Origin: Gammaproteobacteria bacterium
Lineage (GTDB): Bacteria; Pseudomonadota; Gammaproteobacteria; Acidiferrobacterales; Acidiferrobacteraceae
NCBI GenBank assembly: GCA_028064935.1
Contig: JAPTWT010000025.1
Coordinates: 1-6,236 of the forward strand
Direction: 5' to 3'
Length of the DNA stretch: 6,236 bases
Shown piece by piece: positions 1 to 5,638 of this stretch. Position 1 is the first letter of the stretch. Every line of letters begins with the position of its first letter. A program made the translations under genes and the position numbers. The notes under the pieces were generated by a model. That model was not told the origin of the DNA. It did not search any database and saw only the letters and a list, made by a program, of their open reading frames with translations.

Positions 1-182
1 GGTAGGTGTTTGCCTGGCGACTACGAACGGATTGCCGCCAAAGGAGCAACGCGGGTATCTGGCCGCTTACCCGATGGCCCCGCGTCGCTGCCCTGAGTAT
101 GCAGGATCACCATCATGACCCAGCATGTCCGCGAATTGCGCAGTAAGTTCCCTAACGTAAGCATAACGAAAACCGGCTATGT

Positions 183-208
183 GCAAAAACTGATTTGTAA
201 TCAGTTGC
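183..208. repeat. Inverted repeat resembling a tRNA-Thr(UGU) anticodon arm
   Basis: ACTGATT (189-195), spacer TGT, then AATCAGT (199-205) form a perfect 7-bp inverted repeat. It is flanked by GC at 183-184 and 207-208, and five T follow within a few bases. The core CTGATTTGTAATCAG matches the layout of a bacterial tRNA-Thr(UGU) anticodon stem-loop, but no acceptor, D or T arm surrounds it, so this is not a tRNA gene. It could be an attachment-site remnant, since tyrosine integrases often use anticodon arms as crossover sites, or simply a hairpin followed by T residues. Confidence 0.35.
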
Positions 209-410
209 TTTTTATGTCAACACACCTGCTGCCGCGAAGGTTGGAATAGGGAGACCGACGGCGACCGTTTCCAGAAAGCCTCTTGGTTGGAATGGAATGA
301 GTGTCCGGTTTACGGAACCATGGCCTACCGCCGCCCCCGGCCAGAAGCAGAAGTTCGCCCCGCAGCGATCACGTCCGGTGAAGACTGGGAGCGGACATTG
401 GGTTGCTCGG

Positions 411-429
411 ATGCCTGTTTAACAGGCAT
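411..429. repeat. Perfect 19-bp palindrome
   Basis: ATGCCTGTT (411-419), a central T, then AACAGGCAT (421-429) are exact inverted complements; a G-T wobble and one further G-C pair extend the arms. The one-base centre suits a protein-binding palindrome better than a long-loop hairpin, though a stem of GCCTG/CAGGC with a short AT loop is also possible. No T tract follows and no promoter-gene pair lies next to it, so its role is unknown. Confidence 0.4.
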
Positions 430-675
430 TCAGGAACCGATCACATAATGAATGGTGGTTTTCAGAAGGCGGCAGCACGGAAGTTCAGAAGCGGACTGCA
501 CTGGATGGGAGATGAGTGTCGAGATTGGGCAGGGGGGCACGGGATGCCTCTCGGCGTTTGACCGTTTCGGACCCGCAGCGGTCACTCTGGCCTAGCCGGT
601 TAGTGGATCGGCGTCAGTAATTTCAAGCGCCAGACTGGGTCAGGAAGGGTTTGGCAGCAATGGCGCCAACTCTAT

Positions 676-1404
676 CTACTTCGTCAGCCACTCCGCGTAG
701 GCGTTTATGTCGATCATGGGAACTGTGCCGCTGAACTGCAGCATCGAGATTAGCTTGAACAAGAATGCCGTCGCCGCCTTTCCTTCCTTGGTGAACTCGA
801 ACTTGCCCAGCGCTTGCTCCCACGCGAAGTATCCGTGAGCCGCCACACAGCCGATGTCCAACCGGTCTTCCTCGACGCTGCCGTCCCCGAGCGCATTCCA
901 GAGCGGATCGCCGCAGCACGGCGTCCAATCGCTTTCGAACGTCAAGATGCCACCGAGGATCGGGATCAGGGGCTTCGCCGGATACGTTCCCTTTGCGTAA
1001 GGGATGGGCAAACTCGTGCGATGCAGCTTGCGTACGGACGCCACCTTCTTGCGCGCGTAGGCTACATAGTTGGCATTGATGGTCTGCTTCGCCTCGAAAA
1101 TTGCATAGACGCTTTCGGCCGGGATGATCGTTTGGCCCTGATATTGGAAGATGAACGGCGAATACTGCCGGTCATACACTACGACATCGATTTGCTCGCT
1201 GAATACGCCCTTGCTGTCCACCACAAACGCATTGTCGGCCCGGTAGCGCTCCGGCAAGTAGGTTCTTAGCATCTCCCGCCAAACCTCCTCGCTCGCGTCG
1301 CCCTTGGCACCGGGATGAGCGAAGGAATTTCTCGTGATCTGCAGGCGGTTTTGAATGTCATCGTGCAGGTTTGCCAGCAGGACTGGGAGTGACCAGTCGC
1401 TCAT
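676..1404 (-). CDS. nucC: NucC, cyclic-triadenylate-activated DNA endonuclease (CBASS effector)
   Basis: The 242-residue product is the death effector of the system. In the family, NucC is a restriction-endonuclease-like (PD-(D/E)xK) nuclease whose trimers pair into hexamers when cyclic tri-AMP binds, then cut double-stranded DNA without sequence specificity and degrade the host chromosome. Seen here: the start MSDWSL, the catalytic set D73 (in QIDVVVYD), E104 and K106 (in FEAK), and residues matching those I recall lining the cA3 pocket, R53 and Y81, with T227 in SGTVPM. Length and the conserved C-terminal block GTVPMIDINAYAEWL fit the family at full length. The ATG overlaps the cap6 stop by 4 nt (ATGA at 1404-1401) and follows a purine-rich GAGGAGAAGAGG, so it is probably translationally coupled as the last gene of the operon. 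All key residues are present, so I expect an active enzyme. Confidence 0.96.
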   Translation of the reverse strand: MSDWSLPVLLANLHDDIQNRLQITRNSFAHPGAKGDASEEVWREMLRTYLPERYRADNAFVVDSKGVFSEQIDVVVYDRQYSPFIFQYQGQTIIPAESVYAIFEAKQTINANYVAYARKKVASVRKLHRTSLPIPYAKGTYPAKPLIPILGGILTFESDWTPCCGDPLWNALGDGSVEEDRLDIGCVAAHGYFAWEQALGKFEFTKEGKAATAFLFKLISMLQFSGTVPMIDINAYAEWLTK

Positions 1405-2336
1405 GACCTCTTCTCCTCGAAAGGCGGCGTGGGCTGCATCTGCTTCGCAATCTCCAACGCGCGAGTGGCATCGACACTCCGCGACGGGTACGCATCAAGG
1501 ACGATGGCCGGGAGCAATCGCTGCGTCAGGTCGGAAAAGGTGAAACCGTACTGCCACTTGCCCTTGCCGGTTGATGCGACCAGTTCATTGATATGCGTTG
1601 CATTAAGCCCTAGCGCACGTAGCGCGCCATCAAGGACCGCGTGTCGCTGCACGTCATTTGGCCGTTCGAACGTAAGGATTTCGGCCGCACGGCGCTTGAC
1701 GGCCGGGTCGAGGGCGCCCAAGCGGTTGGTGCACATGATTACCGCCGCCGGAAGCTGGCCGTTTGCGAGGCGATCAATGCCGCGGATGAAGGCGTTCACG
1801 CCTGCACGATCCTCGTGGTGCATCTGTGCCGATTCGCGTGATTGGGCAAGCGCATCCGCCTCGTCAATGAGGAGGATGACGGCCCCGCGCGAACGCCCGT
1901 CTGCTCCCTTCAGCTTGGTCGCCGCTTCGACCGTGTAGTCGAAAGCAGCAGACAGGAGTTGCGTCATTTCTCCCACCCTGCCTTGGCCGCGGCTCGACAG
2001 GCTGAGCGGAAACAAGGTGATCTCGATCTTCTCTTGCCGCGCAACGGCGTCGCCGATCGTCTCGGCGAGTTCGGTCTTTCCAGAGCCGACGTCACCCGCC
2101 AGCACGACAAGCGGTGGACGACGGAGCACATGTTTCAGCAGGGACTTCGCCTCGGGATGATGTAATTGCACCCAAGCATCGAGGCTAGCCGGATTGACCA
2201 GCAGGCTGAGAATCTTGCTAAGGCGCCCCTTATGATCATCGAGGCCGACCAATCGCGCAAGACGCTCCTGCGGTTCGAAGTCCGGGAAAGTTAGTCGCTG
2301 CTCAAACAGTTCATCAAGTGCAGGTTTGGTTTGCAT
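1401..2336 (-). CDS. cap6: Cap6, TRIP13/Pch2-like AAA+ ATPase of type III CBASS
   Basis: This 311-residue AAA+ protein is the bacterial TRIP13 homologue. In the family it forms a hexamer that grips the HORMA N-terminus, remodels it from closed to open state and so switches off the HORMA-CdnC complex, guarding against accidental activation. Seen here: Walker A GDVGSGKT (81-88, K87), Walker B ILLIDEAD (154-161, D158 and E159), sensor-1-like MCTN (201-204), candidate arginine finger at RR215-216 in AVKRRAAEI, and a sensor-2 region near YGFTFSDL (263-270). I chose the ATG at 2336, whose A is the last base of the cap7 TGA stop (TGATG, 1-nt overlap). A TTG one codon upstream is the alternative. GAGGG about 8 nt before the ATG can serve as ribosome site. 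It ends by overlapping nucC by 4 nt. Confidence 0.95.
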   Translation of the reverse strand: MQTKPALDELFEQRLTFPDFEPQERLARLVGLDDHKGRLSKILSLLVNPASLDAWVQLHHPEAKSLLKHVLRRPPLVVLAGDVGSGKTELAETIGDAVARQEKIEITLFPLSLSSRGQGRVGEMTQLLSAAFDYTVEAATKLKGADGRSRGAVILLIDEADALAQSRESAQMHHEDRAGVNAFIRGIDRLANGQLPAAVIMCTNRLGALDPAVKRRAAEILTFERPNDVQRHAVLDGALRALGLNATHINELVASTGKGKWQYGFTFSDLTQRLLPAIVLDAYPSRSVDATRALEIAKQMQPTPPFEEKRS

Positions 2337-2848
2337 CAATAGGCCCTCACGCTGGCACGGCTAAGCGCCCGGCCTCCGGCCGAGTACGTTCTGTCATCGA
2401 CTAGGTATCCATTCACGGTCGGCTGCGTCATGCCCTTTCGATAGAACGGCATCCGGCGCTTGAAGGTATCCTTCTCGCTCTCAGTAAGCACGTCCCAAGC
2501 CGACGAGTAGGTCAGGTAGTTGTGGAACTGCGCGCCCGAAATGTCACGGCCGGGCAGCACCCTTCCTGGGTCATCGTCACCAGTAGCCATGCCGGCAAGA
2601 TCGCGGGCGGTATAGCGCAGCGTGGGCTCGATCCACTGGCTGTTGCGAAGAAACCCGACAGTCAGCGTGCCGAGATATCCGGCCTTCAGCAGTTCGATGA
2701 CTTCGCTCTCGTAATTCTCGATGTCGCCGTCGCTGGGGTGACCGTAGAAGCGCTGCATGCGCTTTAGGTCGGCGGAAACCTTCGCTGCCATGTGTCTCGC
2801 GTGCGTGACGGTAAAAGTCGTGGATTCGGTGATGGTAAAGCTGGACAT
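2336..2848 (-). CDS. cap7: Cap7, bacterial HORMA domain protein of type III CBASS
   Basis: This 170-residue protein matches bacterial HORMA family 1 as I recall it: an N-terminus rich in T and V (TITESTTFTVTHARH), then DLKRMQRFYGHPSD (27-40), WIEPTLRYTARDLAG (72-86), the DDDPGR turn (91-96), a safety-belt region with YLTYSSAWD (111-119), and a C-terminus of NGYL..DRTYSAGGRAL. HORMA proteins in this system are thought to recognise a peptide or phage protein, close around it and bind CdnC to switch on nucleotide synthesis; the flexible N-terminus is the handle for TRIP13. The ATG lies 9 nt after the cdnC stop, with AGAGGA just upstream and inside that junction. It runs directly into cap6 with a 1-nt overlap. 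Single HORMA gene, so this is the one-HORMA form of type III rather than the two-HORMA form. Confidence 0.95.
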   Translation of the reverse strand: MSSFTITESTTFTVTHARHMAAKVSADLKRMQRFYGHPSDGDIENYESEVIELLKAGYLGTLTVGFLRNSQWIEPTLRYTARDLAGMATGDDDPGRVLPGRDISGAQFHNYLTYSSAWDVLTESEKDTFKRRMPFYRKGMTQPTVNGYLVDDRTYSAGGRALSRASVRAY

Positions 2849-2857
2849 GTTTTCCTC

Positions 2858-3823
2858 TTACGCCTGGAATGCAGAGCCGAAGACCTTTTGCCAGTAGTAC
2901 ACGGTCTCCTGCTTGGTAGGCGCAGAAAGCGCTGCATCGATGGCATCACCAGCGTCGATCGCAGCTTCGTAGATCGCGGAGGTGTTCGCGTCCGTGTAGA
3001 GTCGGCTGACGTTGTTGGTGGCGTTCACCGGATCGATGATCTGCACACGCTGATTGAAAGTGCCAACCGATGAGGCCAGGTAGTTGTCTGTGAAGAAGAT
3101 CTTTTCCTGGATGTCCGTCTGGGCCAGATAGGTGAAGAAGTGCTGTAGCGCTTCCGGGTAGTCAGAGAAGCTCAGCCCTTGATCGGCTAGCTTCGCAAGG
3201 ATCAGCTCGATCATGAACGACTTGAACCTGAAGCCGTCGTCGGCCGACTTCATGCGCGCGGCCCAGAACTTCACAAGCCGGACCACCTGGGAGAAGTGAT
3301 CCGGCTGCGCGCGCTTGCGCTTGCGTATGAATTCCAGGTGCAGCGGGATGTTGGTCTTGAGAAACGAGCCATCCTCTTGACTGACGATATTGCCGAACCA
3401 GTTGGGATCGCCGTCGTAAAGGATCGGGACCACGTCAACGTCGAGTCCAGTGCCGCGGAAGGACACCGTCACGCTGTAGGTCTGCGGTTTGACTTGGTCC
3501 GGCGAAAAGTTTGGGAACGCCTTGCGTAGACGCTCCGCCAAGTACTCCAGCAGCGCCGATGCCTCGTGGGGCGCATCGGCGCCACTGATGTAGCAAGCCA
3601 CGTCAATGTCGTTGAGGGAGCGCAGCGCTGTGCCCTTGGCCAAGCTACCCGCGAGCAGCATCTTTTTCAGCGTGAAGTCCGGGTGCTCGCTTAGGTACGT
3701 TTCCAGCCGGTCGCGCAGACGCTTGGCCTGCGCACGGAATTCGTCCGCTTTCTCCTTCGGCAAGTTGACCCTGTCCTTAGCGAACCGGGCGATCTCTGAG
3801 TGATAGACGTGTTCTCGGCTCAT
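2858..3823 (-). CDS. cdnC: CdnC, CD-NTase (cGAS/DncV-like nucleotidyltransferase)
   Basis: With the start used here the protein is 321 residues. It belongs to the CD-NTase superfamily and, by close family resemblance to E. coli MS115-1 CdnC, should make cyclic tri-AMP from ATP when bound by the HORMA protein. Seen here: the nucleotidyltransferase signature GSLAKGTALRSLNDID with G59-S60, D72 and D74 as metal ligands, and the third acidic residue in LDVDVVP (D130). A helical C-terminal half (SFMIELILAKL; DPVNATNNVSRLY, the nucleotide-binding lid region) follows. I chose the ATG at 3823 rather than upstream ATGs at 3862 or 3871. It gives the MSREHVYH N-terminus I recall for the family, has AGGA 9 nt upstream, and the likely transcription start lies near 3871, which would leave the upstream codons leaderless. 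First gene of the operon. Confidence 0.95.
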   Translation of the reverse strand: MSREHVYHSEIARFAKDRVNLPKEKADEFRAQAKRLRDRLETYLSEHPDFTLKKMLLAGSLAKGTALRSLNDIDVACYISGADAPHEASALLEYLAERLRKAFPNFSPDQVKPQTYSVTVSFRGTGLDVDVVPILYDGDPNWFGNIVSQEDGSFLKTNIPLHLEFIRKRKRAQPDHFSQVVRLVKFWAARMKSADDGFRFKSFMIELILAKLADQGLSFSDYPEALQHFFTYLAQTDIQEKIFFTDNYLASSVGTFNQRVQIIDPVNATNNVSRLYTDANTSAIYEAAIDAGDAIDAALSAPTKQETVYYWQKVFGSAFQA

Positions 3824-3855
3824 CTGCTTCCATCCTGTGATGGCATCTGTCGAAC

Positions 3856-3885
3856 TAGACATAATGTACATGTCTAGTCTATATT
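3856..3885 (+). promoter_or_regulatory. Candidate promoter of capH-capP
   Basis: TAGACA (3856-3861, five of six to the -35 consensus) and TATATT (3880-3885, five of six to the -10 consensus) are separated by 18 nt. The predicted start is near 3892, downstream of the ATG at 3888, which supports the capH start at 3927. The -35 lies inside the left operator arm and the spacer contains the right arm, so capH is probably autoregulated. It overlaps the divergent cdnC promoter. Confidence 0.5.
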
Positions 3886-3905
3886 AAATGGAAAAATATA
3901 GTCAA
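3878..3905 (-). promoter_or_regulatory. Candidate promoter of the cdnC-cap7-cap6-nucC operon
   Basis: On the minus strand TTGACT (3905-3900, five of six to the sigma-70 -35 consensus) is followed after 16 nt by TATAGA (3883-3878). This predicts transcription starting near 3871, a 48-nt leader and the cdnC ATG at 3823. The -10 end and start point fall in the right arm of the ACTAGACAT inverted repeat, so a bound repressor would block the promoter. Prediction from sequence only. Confidence 0.5.
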
Positions 3906-3926
3906 CTCATATATGGCGAACTAGAC

Positions 3927-4274
3927 ATGATCGACCAACGCACACCTTCAGACCTCTTCCAAGAGCGATTGAGAGCCGCCCGGGAACTTCGCAAGTGGAG
4001 CCAGGGTGAACTGGCTGACCGAGCAAGCATGCCGCCCAGCTCGATCGCACACTTCGAGTCTGGCTCGCGAAAGCCGTCGTTCGACACGCTTCGGCGCCTC
4101 GCGAATGCGCTGGAAGTAACGACGGACTACCTGCTAGGCAGGGTTGACGACCCTTCTCTCGCCCAAGCCGCTGATCCGCTTTTCCGCGATGTCAGCAAGT
4201 TGACCGGCAAGGATCGCGAGCTGGCGAAGGACTTCTTGAAAATGCTCGCAGAGCGAAACAAGCAAGGGAAGTAG
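3927..4274 (+). CDS. capH: CapH, XRE-family transcriptional repressor of CBASS
   Basis: From the ATG at 3927 the product is 115 residues. An XRE helix-turn-helix spans about residues 11-71: LRAARELRKWSQGELADRA, then SSIAHFESGSRKPSFDTL, where SSIAHFESG is the recognition helix region, ending in VTTDYLLG. The tail (about 84-112, PLFRDVSKLTGKDRELAKDFLKMLAE) is predicted helical and probably mediates dimerisation and holds the site cut by the partner protease. An in-frame ATG at 3888 would add 13 residues, but it lacks a ribosome site and sits upstream of the predicted transcription start; the chosen ATG has only a weak GGCGA before it. Four bases separate its stop from capP. The pairing with a metallopeptidase divergent to CBASS core genes matches the published CapH/CapP module, which induces CBASS upon DNA damage. 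Confidence 0.88.
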   Translation: MIDQRTPSDLFQERLRAARELRKWSQGELADRASMPPSSIAHFESGSRKPSFDTLRRLANALEVTTDYLLGRVDDPSLAQAADPLFRDVSKLTGKDRELAKDFLKMLAERNKQGK

Positions 4275-4278
4275 ACGG

Positions 4279-5163
4279 ATGAGCTTGCCGCTGCGCCTGA
4301 GGCTCGCCAAACAGCGCGGAGAGGTCATCCTCTCCGAGGAGAAGATCACCGAACTGGCGGTCGATCCATTCGAGATCGCCGCGCGGCATGACATCGTGGT
4401 GCAGGCGAAGCCGGACACCATGTCCGGCGTCTCAGGGATGTTGCTGCGACACGGGAACTCGTTCGGCATCCTCTATGCTTCCGACATCCCCAGCAAGGGA
4501 TTTCAGCGCTTCAGCGTGGCACACGAACTCGGGCACTACTTTCTCGACGGCCACGTAGACCACGTGCTGCCAAACGATGGCGTACATGCATCGCATGCCG
4601 GCTTTGCGTCTGGCGATCCTTATGAGCAAGAGGCGGACAGTTTCGCGGTCGGCTTGTTGATGCCTGCCAAGCCATTCAAGCGGCTTATGGGTCGATCGCG
4701 CTTGGGCCTTGAGGACATCGAATCCGCGCGAGACGCTTGCAGGACGTCTCTGACGGCGACTGCGATCCGTTACGCTGAACTGACAGACGACGCTGTCGCG
4801 GTTATTCTGAGCACGGGCCGCGCCATTGATTACTGCATCCTCTCCGAGGCCATGAAGTCGTTGCCAGACTTGGCTTGGCTGAAGCGCGGATCTCCCGTGC
4901 CGGCGAACACAACAACAGCCCGATTCAACGCTGACGGCTCCCGGATACTCCGGGCAGAGCGAGAAGAGGATGAAATCGATGTCCTTGATTGGCTCGGAGG
5001 CAGGCACTCAAGTATCGTGACCGAGGAGGTGGTGGGGCTCGGCCGCTACGGTAAGACGCTGACCGTGCTCTCCTCCCGAAAAATCGGTTACGACGCTTAC
5101 GCCGATGAGGGTGACGAGGAGGACGACCTCGTTGAACGATGGACCCCGCGGTTCAAGAAATAG
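4279..5163 (+). CDS. capP: CapP, ImmA/IrrE-type zinc metallopeptidase that inactivates CapH
   Basis: The 294-residue protein has an N-terminal metallopeptidase domain of the DUF955/ImmA-IrrE type: zinc motif HELGH (H82, E83, H86) in FSVAHELGHYFLDGH, and the downstream YEQEADSFAVGLLMP (115-129), whose E116 or a nearby acidic residue should be the third ligand. A C-terminal region (about 165-294, including the block EVVGLGRYGKTLTVL) is the likely sensory domain, and it ends with an acidic DEGDEEDD stretch and the WTPRF tail. In the family CapP binds single-stranded DNA and cleaves CapH, releasing repression of the CBASS operon. AAGGGAAG about 7 nt before the ATG is a good ribosome site, and it is co-transcribed with capH. 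The only cysteines are C154 and C186; none lies between HELGH and EQEAD. Confidence 0.9.
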   Translation: MSLPLRLRLAKQRGEVILSEEKITELAVDPFEIAARHDIVVQAKPDTMSGVSGMLLRHGNSFGILYASDIPSKGFQRFSVAHELGHYFLDGHVDHVLPNDGVHASHAGFASGDPYEQEADSFAVGLLMPAKPFKRLMGRSRLGLEDIESARDACRTSLTATAIRYAELTDDAVAVILSTGRAIDYCILSEAMKSLPDLAWLKRGSPVPANTTTARFNADGSRILRAEREEDEIDVLDWLGGRHSSIVTEEVVGLGRYGKTLTVLSSRKIGYDAYADEGDEEDDLVERWTPRFKK

Positions 5164-5202
5164 GATCGTCAACTCCAACGATTGCCCATCCGTAAATGCA
5201 GA

Positions 5203-5226
5203 CCTATCGCCGTCAGCGGCGATAGG
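5203..5226. terminator. Perfect 10-bp hairpin after capP, without U-tract
   Basis: CCTATCGCCG (5203-5212), loop TCAG, CGGCGATAGG (5217-5226) form a perfect GC-rich stem 39 nt after the capP stop. Its place suits transcription termination or mRNA 3'-end protection, but no run of T follows on either strand, so it is not a canonical intrinsic terminator. It may instead be a recombination or protein-binding palindrome. Confidence 0.4.
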
Positions 5227-5429
5227 CAGCAACTGGCCGTGGGCGACCGGGGATAAGGGCTAAGGCGCTGTATGAGAGGGGGGCGAGCAGATAGCGACGA
5301 TACTTGCTGACCGTTGAAGGAAAGCGGTAGATTGCGGGGGAGGCAGAGGGCATGGGCGGTAAAGACTGTAAGCGGTCTCTTTTGTCAGAAAAAAGCATAT
5401 GGAATCATACGATCTGAGGTAGTCAATTA

Positions 5430-5448
5430 CGTTTTCCCAAAGAAAACG
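5430..5448. repeat. 7-bp inverted repeat
   Basis: CGTTTTC (5430-5436), spacer CCAAA, GAAAACG (5442-5448) are exact inverted complements. It lies 18 nt before the DnaA box. There is no T run to make it a terminator; it could be a small operator or part of a relic of a replication region. Confidence 0.35.
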
Positions 5449-5466
5449 GCCTGATAAGAAGTGCAC

Positions 5467-5475
5467 TTATCCACA
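5467..5475 (+). promoter_or_regulatory. Consensus DnaA box
   Basis: TTATCCACA is an exact match to the 9-mer bound by DnaA. It stands alone: I found no second copy, iterons or AT-rich unwinding element clear enough to call an origin. It may be a remnant of a plasmid or integrative element, or chance. Confidence 0.4.
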
Positions 5476-5638
5476 CGGCAAATAGGTCTGTGAAATGTTT
5501 TGGTCTGCTTGGGATAGGTGCCGACGGGTTTCATGTTCTGTAGCCAACAGAAGTGAATATTCATTGTGATTTGCTTGGTTGTCCGCCAAGGTAATAGAGG
5601 CGCGTCTAATTATATGAGTTTATTTCAGACAAATCTGG

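Larger units (their letters stand above)
1..675. other. Non-coding flank downstream of nucC with short inverted repeats
   Basis: I see no convincing gene here. A plus-strand frame is open from the window edge to a TGA at 94-96 (31 codons); it could be the 3' end of an upstream gene, but I do not recognise it. A 49-codon minus-strand frame spans 67-216 without a usable start. The stretch does hold structure: a tRNA-anticodon-arm-like inverted repeat (183-208), a 19-bp palindrome (411-429), and several degenerate motifs of the GCGGACATT and TGACCG type between 301 and 584. No U-tract terminator for the nucC operon is evident. The region reads like a boundary or decayed flanking DNA between a mobile defence locus and its host; that reading is inference. 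Confidence 0.5.
3851..3928. promoter_or_regulatory. Candidate CapH operator: three copies of ACTAGACAT
   Basis: ACTAGACAT (3854-3862) and its exact inverse ATGTCTAGT (3870-3878) form a 9-bp inverted repeat with a 7-nt spacer. A third copy lies at 3920-3928, and the 12-mer CGAACTAGACAT is directly repeated at 3851-3862 and 3917-3928, 66 bp apart. The inverted pair overlaps both divergent promoter candidates; the third copy includes the first two bases of the capH start codon. A dimeric XRE protein encoded next door is the obvious ligand. Binding by CapH is inferred from family knowledge, not shown. Confidence 0.7.
5164..5638. other. Non-coding interval between capP and the HEPN-like gene
   Basis: No gene is supported here. 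Two overlapping minus-strand open frames (61 and 68 codons, between 5213 and 5466) are proline- and serine-rich, match nothing I know and lack ribosome sites. The interval holds the hairpin at 5203-5226, an inverted repeat at 5430-5448, a consensus DnaA box at 5467-5475 and the TGAATATTCA palindrome at 5554-5563. Base composition shifts from GC-rich to AT-rich through it, consistent with a junction between DNA of different origin. Confidence 0.5.

Noticed and set aside
1..96. Plus-strand frame open from the window edge to TGA, possible 3' end of a gene
   Set aside because: Thirty-one codons with no recognisable motif are too few to call a coding region.
183..213. Rho-independent terminator at the inverted repeat followed by T residues
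   Set aside because: The stem is AT-rich and the T run is offset by GC; no gene on the plus strand clearly ends before it.
67..216. Minus-strand open frame of 49 codons that reads like protein (with an ELTAQFADMLGHDG stretch)
   Set aside because: It has no start codon before residue 31, no ribosome site and no recognised family, and part of it is the tRNA-like inverted repeat read in translation. A pseudogene fragment is possible but unsupported.
676..1404. Alternative call of nucC as a DUF6602-type or restriction endonuclease of another system
   Set aside because: The D73/E104/K106 spacing, the cA3-pocket positions and the MSDWSL start fit NucC specifically, and the gene neighbours are the CBASS core.
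814..2165. Plus-strand open frames opposite nucC and cap6
   Set aside because: They are antisense shadows of strongly supported genes, with compositions unlike real proteins.
3888..4274. capH read from the earlier ATG at 3888 (128 residues)
   Set aside because: No ribosome site precedes it, it lies at or upstream of the predicted transcription start, and its extra residues show no XRE family character.
5213..5466. Two overlapping minus-strand open frames of 61 and 68 codons
   Set aside because: Low-complexity Pro/Ser composition, no ribosome sites, mutual overlap, and structure better explained as non-coding repeats.
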